Below the pieces are notes generated by a model that did not search any database, had not been told where the DNA came from, and saw only the letters and a program-made list of their open reading frames with translations. Both the position numbers and the translations under genes were made by a program. Positions 17,446 to 26,263 of a stretch of 64,000 nt of DNA are shown in pieces. The stretch covers positions 558,001 to 622,000 of the forward strand of contig JBMNKH010000004.1 of NCBI GenBank assembly GCA_050952085.1. Direction: 5' to 3'. How positions within the stretch are numbered: the first letter of the stretch is position 1; each line of letters opens with the position of its first letter. Source of the DNA: DTU015 sp012837895 (lineage in GTDB: Bacteria; Bacillota; Sulfobacillia; Fermentithermobacillales; Fermentithermobacillaceae).

Positions 17446-19125
17446 TTAACCCTGTTTTTCCACTGCCCCTATCAAAGTTTCAAGGGATTCTTTTGCATCA
17501 CCCCAGAGCAGTATTACGTGGGGCATATCGTAAAGCGGGTTGTCTACCCCAGAGTAACCTGGGTTGCAGTCCAAGTTGCACACGATTACCTTTCTCGCCT
17601 GGTCGACGTTAAGTATAGGCATGCCGTAGATTGGAGTATCCTCCGCGGTATTTGCGGCAGGATTGACTACGTCACAAGCTCCCACCACTATGGCCACGTC
17701 GGCTTCAGGGAATTCAGGATTGATGTCGTCCATCTCGCAAAGCTTATCGTATGGCACGTCAACTTCGGCCAGAAGCACATTCATGTGGCCTGGCATCCTT
17801 CCGGCCACAGGGTGTATGGCGAACTTGACTTCTGTACCCCTTGCTTCCAAGACATCCATCAGCCTTTTTACGTGTTGCTGCGCCTGGGCTATTGCCATAC
17901 CGTATCCCGGCACGATGATGACCTTCTTTGCTGTACCCAGGATCCCTCCTAGCGACTCTTCGCTTGCTTGTTGAGAGGCTTCTGGAAGTGCGGCCGGTTC
18001 TGCGTCAGCTCTAGCATCTGTTGCAGGCGTGTCTTCCGGTGCGGCCTTACCTTCAACAGCTTGCAAGAGCTTGTCGAGGGAGTCTTTGGCATCGCCTAAG
18101 AGAAGCAATACATGGGACATTTCGTAGAGCGGGTTGTCTACCCCGGAATAACCCGGGTTGGTATCCAGGTTGCAAACGATAACCTTCTTCGCCTTGTCGA
18201 CGTCAAGTATGGGCATGCCGTAAATGGGGGTATCCTCTGCAGTGTTAGCTGCAGGGTTGACCACGTCGCAAGCACCCACCACTATGGCCACGTCAGTCTC
18301 AGAGAATTCAGGATTGATGTCGTCCATCTCGCAAAGCTTATCGTATGGCACGTCAACTTCGGCAAGGAGCACATTCATGTGGCCTGGCATCCTTCCTGCC
18401 ACAGGGTGTATGGCGAACTTGACTTCTGCTCCCTTTGCCTCAAGGGTGTCCATGAGCCTCTTTACGTGTTGCTGCGCCTGAGCTATTGCCATGCCGTAAC
18501 CAGGTACAATAATGACCTTCTTCGCCTGGGTCAAGGCTTCTCCCAACGACTCTCCGGTTGCTTGTTCAGGCCTCTCAGGAGCAGTCGTTTGTACCGTGCC
18601 GGGCTTTTCAGGCGCGGCTTCAGCTCCAGCCTTGCCTTCAACAGCTTGCAGGAGCTTGTTGAGGGAGTCTTTGGCATCGCCTAGGAGAAGCTCTACGTGA
18701 GACATCTCGTAGAGTGGGTTGTCTACTCCAGAATAACCTGGGTTGGTATCCAGGTTACATACGATCACATGTCTTGCCTTATCAACGTCAAGTATGGGCA
18801 TGCCGTAGATGGGAGTACCCTCTGCGGTGTTAGCCGCAGGGTTAACCACGTCACAAGCTCCCACTACTATGACAACATCAGTTCCAGGGAATTCAGGATT
18901 GATGTCGTCCATTTCGCAAAGCTTGTCGTATGGCACGTCGGCTTCAGCCAGGAGCACGTTCATATGGCCTGGCATCCGTCCTGCCACAGGGTGTATGGCG
19001 AACTTGACTTCTGCACCCTTTGCCTCAAGGGCGCCCATGAGCCTCTTTACGTGTTGCTGCGCCTGGGCTATCGCCATGCCGTAGCCGGGCACTATGATCA
19101 CCCGTTTGGCGTCCCTGAGCATTTG
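17446..19125 (-). repeat. Three in-gene tandem repeats encoding domain III
   Basis: Three direct repeats of about 480 bp (roughly 17446-17943, 18060-18541 and 18648-19125), spaced by linkers of about 105-120 bp, giving a period near 585-600 bp. DNA identity is clearly lower than protein identity, as many third positions differ, so the repeats are not a recent perfect duplication. Confidence 0.9.
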
Positions 19126-20058
19126 GCCTGCAGGCACTTGTTTAGCTACAGGTGCTTCAGGTTCGCCGGCTTCTTCCGCTACAGGCGGCGCTGCAGGTTC
19201 AGGTCCGGCTGTCGGAGTCTCAGGTGTCTTTTCCTTCGGTTTCGATGGCTTGGCGATGGCGCCGCTCAATACATGCGCCAGGGACCTGTTCATTGCCTTG
19301 CACATGATTTGGGTGAGGATGAGTCCTGATGCCCCTACGATAGCTCCCACAGCTACCAACAGCGGGTCTGAGATTGTGAAACCTACAATGGACCCTGCCA
19401 GCCCTGAGAATGAGTTCAAGAGCGAAATTGTAATGGGCATATCAGCTCCGCCAACCCTGATGGCAAAAAGCACACCGTAGCCCAGGGAAATGGCAAGCAC
19501 AACAACTGATATTGGGACAACTGCGGCATCAAGGAAGAGGGTGGAAACCCCCAAGAGTACCATAGCTGCAATGCTCAGGTTGGACAGGAGGTCATGGTTT
19601 GGAAGGTGCACAGGCCTCTGGGTCATGCGCCTGTCCAGCTTAGCCGCAGCTACCATGCTACCGCTGAAGGTCAATCCCCCGACAATCAGGCCCAGTTGGC
19701 CGCTGAGTTTGTTGAATGTAGCCATTTCATGGTACTTATCCATGATTTCAACCACGGATACCAGGGCAGAAGCGCCGCCCCCAAGCCCGTTAAGCAGGGC
19801 TACCATTTGTGGCATCTGAATCATCTTGGCTCTTACACCGATCATGAAGCCTATGCCCGAACCGATTGCTATTGCCACCCAGAGCAGATACACGTCCATG
19901 ATGCGGTTGTTCCAAAGCGTCAGCACTACAGCGATGAACATGGCCAAGGCACTTAGCCGGTTGCCACGCACAGCAGTCCGGGGGGAACTCATCCATCTAA
20001 TGCCAAGGAGGACCAACCCTGCAAGCGCGATCGAAACTACAACATATACTTGATCCAT
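17446..20058 (-). CDS. pntB: NAD(P) transhydrogenase subunit beta with three tandem domain III copies
   Basis: Membrane subunit of the proton-translocating transhydrogenase, which couples hydride transfer between NAD(H) and NADP(H) to proton movement. The protein is 870 residues; the family norm is about 460. Residues 1-270 are the usual polytopic domain II. The NADP(H)-binding domain III then appears three times (about residues 313-470, 508-666 and 707-870). Each copy has GYGMAIAQAQ, IHPVAGRMPGHMNVLLAE, GACDVVNPAA and PIYGMPIL. The copies are nearly identical in protein but differ at many synonymous sites, and are separated by Ala/Pro/Glu/Thr-rich linkers of about 35-40 residues. In every copy the loop that reads KRS in well-studied enzymes reads NLD. 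The gene follows pntA2 by 17 bp. The frame is open throughout, so this is not an assembly-broken gene. Confidence 0.93.
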   Translation of the reverse strand: MDQVYVVVSIALAGLVLLGIRWMSSPRTAVRGNRLSALAMFIAVVLTLWNNRIMDVYLLWVAIAIGSGIGFMIGVRAKMIQMPQMVALLNGLGGGASALVSVVEIMDKYHEMATFNKLSGQLGLIVGGLTFSGSMVAAAKLDRRMTQRPVHLPNHDLLSNLSIAAMVLLGVSTLFLDAAVVPISVVVLAISLGYGVLFAIRVGGADMPITISLLNSFSGLAGSIVGFTISDPLLVAVGAIVGASGLILTQIMCKAMNRSLAHVLSGAIAKPSKPKEKTPETPTAGPEPAAPPVAEEAGEPEAPVAKQVPAGQMLRDAKRVIIVPGYGMAIAQAQQHVKRLMGALEAKGAEVKFAIHPVAGRMPGHMNVLLAEADVPYDKLCEMDDINPEFPGTDVVIVVGACDVVNPAANTAEGTPIYGMPILDVDKARHVIVCNLDTNPGYSGVDNPLYEMSHVELLLGDAKDSLNKLLQAVEGKAGAEAAPEKPGTVQTTAPERPEQATGESLGEALTQAKKVIIVPGYGMAIAQAQQHVKRLMDTLEAKGAEVKFAIHPVAGRMPGHMNVLLAEVDVPYDKLCEMDDINPEFSETDVAIVVGACDVVNPAANTAEDTPIYGMPILDVDKAKKVIVCNLDTNPGYSGVDNPLYEMSHVLLLLGDAKDSLDKLLQAVEGKAAPEDTPATDARADAEPAALPEASQQASEESLGGILGTAKKVIIVPGYGMAIAQAQQHVKRLMDVLEARGTEVKFAIHPVAGRMPGHMNVLLAEVDVPYDKLCEMDDINPEFPEADVAIVVGACDVVNPAANTAEDTPIYGMPILNVDQARKVIVCNLDCNPGYSGVDNPLYDMPHVILLWGDAKESLETLIGAVEKQG

Positions 20059-20075
20059 CTCGACACCCCGTTAAT

Positions 20076-20354
20076 CTATTCTTGTCTCTTAAACATCCTC
20101 AACATCCGGTCTGTAACCACAAATCCGCCTACCAGGTTGATGCAAGCCATGACTATGGCTACAAACCCAAGTGCCTTGCTCCCATAGTTCACCGCAAGCG
20201 CAGTTGAAACCAGGGAACCAAGGATGGTCACGCCTGAAATGGCGTTGGAGCCTGACATGAGGGGTGTGTGGAGAAGTGAAGGTACTTCACTTATCACCTT
20301 GTACCCTAGCCAGGTTGCAGCTGCGAATACGACGATCTGAAGAACTACATCCAT
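20076..20354 (-). CDS. pntA2: NAD(P) transhydrogenase subunit alpha 2 (membrane part)
   Basis: A 92-residue hydrophobic protein matching the C-terminal membrane part of PntA in the three-gene form of the enzyme. It has three predicted helices and the family segment SLLHTPLMSGSNAISGVTILG near residue 25-45. It forms part of the proton channel with PntB. ATG at 20354 lies 8 nt after aaggag; the longer reading from GTG at 20363 would put the start directly against the RBS. Tightly spaced between pntA1 (19 bp) and pntB (17 bp), so one operon. Confidence 0.92.
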   Translation of the reverse strand: MDVVLQIVVFAAATWLGYKVISEVPSLLHTPLMSGSNAISGVTILGSLVSTALAVNYGSKALGFVAIVMACINLVGGFVVTDRMLRMFKRQE

Positions 20355-20373
20355 TAACGCCACTCCTTGCTAA

Positions 20374-21555
20374 TTAGTCAAGACCCATAGCTTCCCGTGC
20401 TCCGGCGTGAACCAGTTCGCCGTCTTTGCACACAAGTGAGGATGCAGTTATTTCGTCTGTAAGGTCAATGACGATTTTGCCTTCTTTAACCACGTTTGAC
20501 GCGTAGTTAAGTACGTTCCTTGCGAACATAGTGGTTGAGCTTTCGGGTACCATTCCAGGGATGTTCTTTGTTCCGTCTATGCTTACACCGTATTTCTCTA
20601 TCACTTCGCCGCCTACGGTGAGTTCGCAGTTTCCACCCTGGTCAATCGCTACGTCAACGATAGCTGAACCGGGTTTCATTGCCTTTACCATCTCTTCAGT
20701 AATGAGAACCGGTGCCAGCCTTCCAGGCACAAGAGCAGTAGCTACAACAATATCTGACTTAATGATTGTGTCTCTAATATTTTCCCGTTCTTTGATAAGC
20801 CATTCTTCAGGAAGGGCCTTGGCGTATCCGCCTTCACCTATTGCCACCTCAGCAGGAACCCCTGTGTCAACAGGCCTTGCACCTAAGCTCTTGGCATGCT
20901 CTGCTGCGTCAGGCCTGATATCTACTGCATGGACAACGGCACCCAGCCTCTTAGCAGTTGCCACTGCCTGGAGTCCGGCAACACCTGTGCCCAGCACTGT
21001 GACGGTCGCAGGCGGGATCATGCCTACTGCCGAGCCGATCATGGGCATGAACTTGGGTAGCCTGTTTGCTGCCATGAGTACAGCTTTGTACCCTGCAACT
21101 GTGCTCATGGAGGTCAAAGCGTCCATGGCCTGGGCCCTTGAAATCCTGGGAATCCCGTCAAGGGTGAGCCCGATAACGCCTTTAGCGGCCAGGTTCTTGA
21201 TCATCTCATGGTTTGCCGGAGCAGCAGGGTGTAAGAAGGTGATCAGCACCTGACCTTCATGCATCATGTCCACTTCGTGTTTGTTCTTGATGGAGTTAAA
21301 GAGAGGCTCTTTCACTTTGAGGATAATGTCTGCCTCTGCGAAAAGCTGCTCGACGTCATCGACTATTACCGCGCCGGCCTTTGCATATTCCTCGTCAGGG
21401 AAAAAGGATCCGGTGCCCGCGTCTTTTTCTACCAAGACTTTGGCACCGCCGGCGACCATCTTTTTCACCGTTTCCGGAATAGCTGCGACGCGCCTTTCAC
21501 CTTGCATGATTTCTTTTGGAACGCCGAAAACAAGACCTTGAAACTGCACGGCCAC
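20374..21555 (-). CDS. pntA1: NAD(P) transhydrogenase subunit alpha 1 (NAD-binding)
   Basis: Soluble NAD(H)-binding subunit (domain I), related to alanine dehydrogenase, 393 residues as expected for the split three-gene transhydrogenase. N-terminal GVPKEIMQGERRVAAIPETV is the family opening. TVLGTGVAGLQAVATAKRLGA around residue 186 is the Rossmann dinucleotide fold, and VDIRPDAAEHAKSLGA carries the acidic residue that selects NAD over NADP. The RBS ataaggagg precedes two in-frame GTG codons (21555 and 21549); the second has the better spacing. First gene of the operon pntA1-pntA2-pntB. Confidence 0.92.
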   Translation of the reverse strand: MAVQFQGLVFGVPKEIMQGERRVAAIPETVKKMVAGGAKVLVEKDAGTGSFFPDEEYAKAGAVIVDDVEQLFAEADIILKVKEPLFNSIKNKHEVDMMHEGQVLITFLHPAAPANHEMIKNLAAKGVIGLTLDGIPRISRAQAMDALTSMSTVAGYKAVLMAANRLPKFMPMIGSAVGMIPPATVTVLGTGVAGLQAVATAKRLGAVVHAVDIRPDAAEHAKSLGARPVDTGVPAEVAIGEGGYAKALPEEWLIKERENIRDTIIKSDIVVATALVPGRLAPVLITEEMVKAMKPGSAIVDVAIDQGGNCELTVGGEVIEKYGVSIDGTKNIPGMVPESSTTMFARNVLNYASNVVKEGKIVIDLTDEITASSLVCKDGELVHAGAREAMGLD

Positions 21556-21666
21556 TAACCTCCTTATAGTTTTAGGGAAGCATAGTTTTTGTCTAAACTT
21601 GGTAGTTTACTTCGGAAACCAGACCGCGATGTAAAATGCATTTCGCCTTGCCTCCCATCAGGTGTT

Positions 21667-21717
21667 GATTCTACAACTAATGATAGAATCCTCTTTTTCT
21701 ATGTTTGATGATATCAT
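21667..21717. promoter_or_regulatory. Two palindromes in the pntA1-murJ divergent region
   Basis: In the 219-bp gap between divergent pntA1 and murJ there is an inverted repeat GATTCTA(10 nt)TAGAATC at 21667-21690 and a 10-bp palindrome ATGATATCAT at 21708-21717. Both could be operators or part of a divergent promoter. No convincing -35/-10 pair is visible for either gene. Confidence 0.35.
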
Positions 21718-21774
21718 TTCCTAAGGTACCATAGTCACAAGGTTATTAACATTGTTGAAAAAAGGGATGAGCTT

Positions 21775-23340
21775 GTGTCAAAGAAAGGGATGGCCCGGGC
21801 TACAGTAATCGTTGCAGTCCTGGGCGTACTTTCCAAAATAATGGGTTTTGTACGTGAGCAGCTGGTAGCCTGGTTTTTTGGGGCATCAGGGCTCACTGAC
21901 GCATATGTGGTAGCGCTTTCCATCCCTACAGTGTTGACGGGACTCATTTCCAACCCTGTATCGACTGGGTTTCTCCCGGTTTTCGCTTCGTATGTAGCCC
22001 GTGATGACAGGGAAGGCGCGGCAAACTTGGCCTCGTCAGTGACCACCCTGTCCGTGGGAGCGTTCGTCTTGGCAGGTTTAGCAGCTATTCCGTTTGCACC
22101 TGCTCTCGTCCGCTTGTATGCACCGGGTTTTTCAGGCGCTGTTTTTGACAGTGCAGTGGGGCTTACCAGGTTGTTTTTTCCTGCCTTTGCATTGCCTCTG
22201 TTAGGCGCTATGTACAAGGGAATACTCAATACCTACAAGCAGTTTACCATTCCCGGGATAGCTCCTTTCGTCCAGAATTTTTGTATAGTGTCTCTCATGG
22301 CTCTGCTAGCACCGTCATTGGGTTTGCGTGGGCTGGCAATTGCCACAGTAGCAGGTTATTTTGCATATAATGCGATTCAGGTGCCGTGGTTGCGGGAGTT
22401 ACGCCTGGGGCTTAGGTTCCTGCCTGAGGTCGGCAGTGGCACCAGGCAAGTGCTCAAACTGGCCCTTCCCCTTATGGTAGGGGGACTGGCAACCCAGCTG
22501 TATACCCTTGTTGACAAGAACCTGGCCTCAAAGCTTGCCCCCGGTTCAATTGCAGCCTTGAACTTTGCGGCCAGGATACGGCAGCTTCCAATTGACCTGT
22601 TTGTTACCGCTGTGATCACCGTGGTATTTCCAACCCTGTCTGAAATGTGGGCCAGGAAAGACAAGGAAGCCATGGGCGAGACCCTCATTACCGGGGCCCG
22701 CTTTGCACTGTTTGTATGTGTGCCTTCAGCAGTGGGACTTACAGTGCTTTCAAAGCCGGTTGTGAGGATTGCCTTTGAAAGGGGAGCGTTTACAGGCTCA
22801 GCTACTTTGCTTACTGCCGGTGCGCTGTCAGTTTACTCCATTGGAATTGTGGGGCTGGCCCTTGCCAGGATCATTGATGTTGGTTTCTATTCGAGCCAGA
22901 ACACCTGGTATCCGGTAATACTTGCCTTCGGGGTTTCGTGTGTGAACATCCTGTTTGACTTCATGCTTGTCGGCCCTATGGGACATAACGGCCTGGCGCT
23001 GGCCAATGTGCTGGCGTCATGGATGGGTGCACTAGCCGGCCTGGTATTATACACCAAACATATCGCCGGAGTTGACTACAGGCAGCTGGCGCAGGCGGGT
23101 TTGAAGATACTGGTTTCATCTGCTGTAATGGGCGTAACCGCCTGGACCCTTGGAACGTATTCAGGCGTGATAAGCGGTACAGGCAGCATTAAGAAAGACA
23201 TGTTCCTCACATTTGCGGCCGTAGGCATCTCTGTATTTGTGTACCTTGTAGGCGCGCTTATTCTTAAGTGTGAAGAGATTGTACTCATAACAAATCTCCT
23301 AAGACGCAGGTTAGGGCGTTCACAAGACACGCCGGCTTGA
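21775..23340 (+). CDS. murJ: MurJ-type lipid II flippase
   Basis: A 521-residue polytopic protein of the MVF/MurJ family in the MOP superfamily. The N-terminus matches well: SKKGMARATVIVAVLGVLSKIMGFVREQLVAWFFGASGLTDAY, where SKIMGFVRE is the family signature. About 14 hydrophobic segments follow. MurJ moves the peptidoglycan precursor lipid II across the membrane; a paralogous role in surface polysaccharide export is possible. GTG start at 21775 preceded by agggatgag. Single gene, with 72 bp before the S9 peptidase gene. Confidence 0.85.
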   Translation: MSKKGMARATVIVAVLGVLSKIMGFVREQLVAWFFGASGLTDAYVVALSIPTVLTGLISNPVSTGFLPVFASYVARDDREGAANLASSVTTLSVGAFVLAGLAAIPFAPALVRLYAPGFSGAVFDSAVGLTRLFFPAFALPLLGAMYKGILNTYKQFTIPGIAPFVQNFCIVSLMALLAPSLGLRGLAIATVAGYFAYNAIQVPWLRELRLGLRFLPEVGSGTRQVLKLALPLMVGGLATQLYTLVDKNLASKLAPGSIAALNFAARIRQLPIDLFVTAVITVVFPTLSEMWARKDKEAMGETLITGARFALFVCVPSAVGLTVLSKPVVRIAFERGAFTGSATLLTAGALSVYSIGIVGLALARIIDVGFYSSQNTWYPVILAFGVSCVNILFDFMLVGPMGHNGLALANVLASWMGALAGLVLYTKHIAGVDYRQLAQAGLKILVSSAVMGVTAWTLGTYSGVISGTGSIKKDMFLTFAAVGISVFVYLVGALILKCEEIVLITNLLRRRLGRSQDTPA

Positions 23341-23412
23341 TCCAACAGCTTAGGCCAAGGGGTTTACCCGGGTTTAGCAGGTTCACTAGGTTCACGAAAG
23401 GAGGACTCTGTC

Positions 23413-25548
23413 ATGAGGCCTGTAAGTTCAGAAGACCTATACCTTATGAAATGGGTGCAGGATCCTCAAATATCACCTGATGGGACTAAAGTCCTGTTTG
23501 AAGTGAAGACAGTAACTGACCAGGGCAAACTGAGATCATATAAGACCCAGATTTACATAGCTTACCTGGATAAAGCCCAGACAGAAATGCACGAGTTTAC
23601 GTCAGGTACGGGCAACGATATTTGCCCCAGGTGGTCGCCTTGCGGGGCAAAGGTAGCTTTTCTGTCTGACAGAGGTAAGGACAAGAACCAGCTGTATATC
23701 CTGTCCCTAGAAGGAGGGGAAGCGGTCAAAGCTACGTCGCTGGAAGGCGGTGTGAGTAGCCCGGCCTGGTCGCCTGACGGGAAGAAAATCGCCTTTTGTG
23801 CCCTTGGAACAGACAAGCCCGATGATGAAGATTCCCGGGACGGGTCAGGCGTGAGGGTGATTACCCGGCTAAGGCACAAACTGGATTCTGTGGGATTTCT
23901 CCCGGAAAACAAGTACCAGGTTTTTGTGTTGGATGTGGATTCCGGAGAGGTGACCCAGCTTACCACTGGGCCTTATGACTGCCTAGAACCTGAATGGTCC
24001 CATGACGGAAGGCATATTGTGTTTGTGTCTTCAAGGTTCCCTGATCGCGACCTTTCATTAGTAAGAGATCTGTGGCTGGTACCTGCTGAAGGCGGGGAGC
24101 TGGAGAAACTCACTTCAAGCAACGCTGTGCTTCATTCACCTTCGTGGTCGCCTGACGGGCGGAGCATTGCCTGCTACGGCCATGACAATGAATACAGGGG
24201 CGCAACCGTTCCAGGGGTATGCCTTGTTGACCCTGAAGGAGGGCCTGTCAGGTTTCTGACAAGGTCTGCGCAACTCGGGGTAGGACAGGCGCCTGGATCT
24301 GATGTAGTGTCTGCTTCAGCTTCCAAGCCGGTTTGGTCTGTCGACGGGAAGACCGTGTACTTTTCAGCCCTGGATCGTGGGGCAACAGGCCTTTACAGCG
24401 TTGATGTTGACACTATGTCCATAAACCATGTTGCGGGTGGAAAGAGCGCAATTTACGGTTGGAGCAAAGCTGTTTCTTGCGATAAGTTTGCCGTTGCAGT
24501 CACTTCGCCCGGCATCATTGGTGACCTTTGGTGTGTGGACTTAAGTGTTGATACGGCAAAGCCAGGAGATGCAGCTTTGGAGATTACAGGTGGCAAGGGA
24601 GAAGTCAGGCGGCTTACCCATGTCAATCAGGAACTACTTGAGTCCCTGTATCTTAGCTGCTCCGAAGAAGTAGAAGTGGAAGCGTACGACGGGCAGAGAC
24701 TCCAGGCCTGGATCATGAAGCCCGTAGGGATGCAAGACGGAAAGCAATATCCGGTTGTGCTGCACATCCACGGCGGGCCCCATTCAGCTTACGGGTTTGC
24801 TTTCTTCCACGAGTTACAGGTGTTAGCCTCACGCGGGTACGGGGTGGTTTTTGGCAACCCGCGGGGAAGCACCGGGTATGGACAGGAGTTCGTAGCGGCT
24901 ACCCGGCATGATTGGGGAGGCACCGACTATAGCGACGTAATGGCCATTGCTGATTTCGCAGCCAAGCTCCCCTGGGTAGATAGCGACAGGATGGGGGTTA
25001 CAGGCGGCAGCTACGGCGGGTACATGACGAACTGGATAACCGGGCACACAAACAGGTTCAAAGCTGCAGTTTCCTGTAGGAGTACATGTAACCGCTTCAG
25101 CCAGTTTGGGACCAGTGACGCAGCCTACATGAACGGTGAGTTCGAGTTTGACGGGGATCCGTGGGACAACCCTGAAGCTTACTTATCAAGGTCCCCCATA
25201 ATGTACGTGCGGAATGTTGAAACCCCTCTCTTGCTGATTCACAGTGAAGGGGACTTGAGATGCCCCATAAGCCAGGCTTATGAAATGTTTGTGGCGCTCA
25301 AGAAGCTCAAGAAAACCGTGGCTATGGTCAGCTTTCCAGGTGAAGACCATAACCTCTCCCGGACAGGCAAACCGCTATACAGGGTAGAAAGGCTAGAGTA
25401 CATCGTGGCCTGGTTTGACACGTATATGGGCCCCGGAGACGATGATTACTCAGTGTCCCTTGCAAAGCCGGCAAAGGTAGTACTCAAGCTGCCTGAGAAG
25501 CCGGTGCCAGGTGAAGGTGAGGCCGGCAATGAAGAAGAGGTCCGGTAG
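23413..25548 (+). CDS. S9-family serine peptidase (acylaminoacyl/dipeptidyl peptidase type)
   Basis: A 711-residue prolyl-oligopeptidase-family enzyme with an N-terminal beta-propeller and a C-terminal alpha/beta-hydrolase domain. Propeller blades show recurring WSPDGKKIAF-type motifs (around residues 75, 117, 196, 248 and 308). The catalytic Ser lies in GGSYGG (about 534), the Asp in EGDLRCP (about 613) and the His in GEDHNLS (about 646), so the triad looks intact. HIHGGPH around 457 supplies the oxyanion loop. It is expected to cleave short peptides in the cytoplasm; there is no signal peptide. ATG at 23413 follows gaaaggagga. Its 3' end overlaps the next gene by 20 bp. Confidence 0.9.
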   Translation: MRPVSSEDLYLMKWVQDPQISPDGTKVLFEVKTVTDQGKLRSYKTQIYIAYLDKAQTEMHEFTSGTGNDICPRWSPCGAKVAFLSDRGKDKNQLYILSLEGGEAVKATSLEGGVSSPAWSPDGKKIAFCALGTDKPDDEDSRDGSGVRVITRLRHKLDSVGFLPENKYQVFVLDVDSGEVTQLTTGPYDCLEPEWSHDGRHIVFVSSRFPDRDLSLVRDLWLVPAEGGELEKLTSSNAVLHSPSWSPDGRSIACYGHDNEYRGATVPGVCLVDPEGGPVRFLTRSAQLGVGQAPGSDVVSASASKPVWSVDGKTVYFSALDRGATGLYSVDVDTMSINHVAGGKSAIYGWSKAVSCDKFAVAVTSPGIIGDLWCVDLSVDTAKPGDAALEITGGKGEVRRLTHVNQELLESLYLSCSEEVEVEAYDGQRLQAWIMKPVGMQDGKQYPVVLHIHGGPHSAYGFAFFHELQVLASRGYGVVFGNPRGSTGYGQEFVAATRHDWGGTDYSDVMAIADFAAKLPWVDSDRMGVTGGSYGGYMTNWITGHTNRFKAAVSCRSTCNRFSQFGTSDAAYMNGEFEFDGDPWDNPEAYLSRSPIMYVRNVETPLLLIHSEGDLRCPISQAYEMFVALKKLKKTVAMVSFPGEDHNLSRTGKPLYRVERLEYIVAWFDTYMGPGDDDYSVSLAKPAKVVLKLPEKPVPGEGEAGNEEEVR

Positions 25549-26212
25549 GCAGTACACGTCAAGCGAAATATGGGGATATCACGAGGACACCTCCAGCGAA
25601 CTCAAGCTTGCGAAGGCGCTCAAGAAGGCAGGGATTTCGTTTGAACGGGAGGTTCCCATAAACCGTTACACCGTGGACTTCCTGGTGGACGGATGGCTCA
25701 TTGTTGAGGTAGACGGATGGAGCCACCTCACGTCTTCCCGCCAGGTTGAAGACAGGAAGCGCCAGACTGCGTTGGAAAACTGGGGCTTTTCTGTGATACG
25801 TATCCCTGCCATGGAGGTTTCACACAGGGCAGGCCTTAAACAGTGGGTAAACAAAATCGTAAAGCTAACAAAGCAGGGCCCGCCTGGCCTGACCCAAACC
25901 GGGTTCGAGGACCTTCACCTGAAGCAGGAAGTTGAAAGAGCACGGCGACAACTTATGGAGCGGGCCAGGAGGGCGGGGCTCAACGCTCAAAGGCGCAAAC
26001 GCCAGGCGGGCTTCTCCCAGGGGGGAGGGTGTGCCGGCGGCTCCCGCAGCTATCCAGGTACAGACGAAAGCATGAGTGATTATTTCGGCACTGAGGCAGA
26101 AGACTTCGGGAAGTTGCTCGAGCAGTACGACTGGAGCAAAGTTCCTGATAAAGATGAACAAGACGAACGGGAAGAGAGGCAATATGCCCGTAAGCGTAGT
26201 AGACATAAGTGA
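25529..26212 (+). CDS. DUF559 nuclease-like protein (PD-(D/E)XK fold)
   Basis: A 227-residue basic protein with a DUF559-type domain at residues 15-115, related to very-short-patch-repair and restriction endonucleases. The nuclease core reads E (in SSELKLAKAL), D in YTVDFLVDG and E-x-D in LIVEVDGWSH, which would fit a PD-(D/E)XK metal site. RKRQTALENWGFSVIRIP matches the end of the domain. The C-terminal 100 residues are charged and of unknown role. The start is ATG at 25529, overlapping the S9 peptidase gene; GTG at 25511 is an alternative. No methylase or other restriction component is nearby, so a housekeeping or repair role is as likely as defence. Confidence 0.72.
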   Translation: MKKRSGRQYTSSEIWGYHEDTSSELKLAKALKKAGISFEREVPINRYTVDFLVDGWLIVEVDGWSHLTSSRQVEDRKRQTALENWGFSVIRIPAMEVSHRAGLKQWVNKIVKLTKQGPPGLTQTGFEDLHLKQEVERARRQLMERARRAGLNAQRRKRQAGFSQGGGCAGGSRSYPGTDESMSDYFGTEAEDFGKLLEQYDWSKVPDKDEQDEREERQYARKRSRHK

Positions 26213-26263
26213 ATCTTGCGTGTTAGTTTGGTATGCTGGCAGAATATCCGGGAGGTGAGGCCG

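Noticed and set aside
17518..19480. Long plus-strand open frames opposite pntB (three similar ORFs of 144-210 codons)
   Set aside because: They mirror the three domain III repeats on the complementary strand, have no RBS, and their similarity to one another follows from the repeat.
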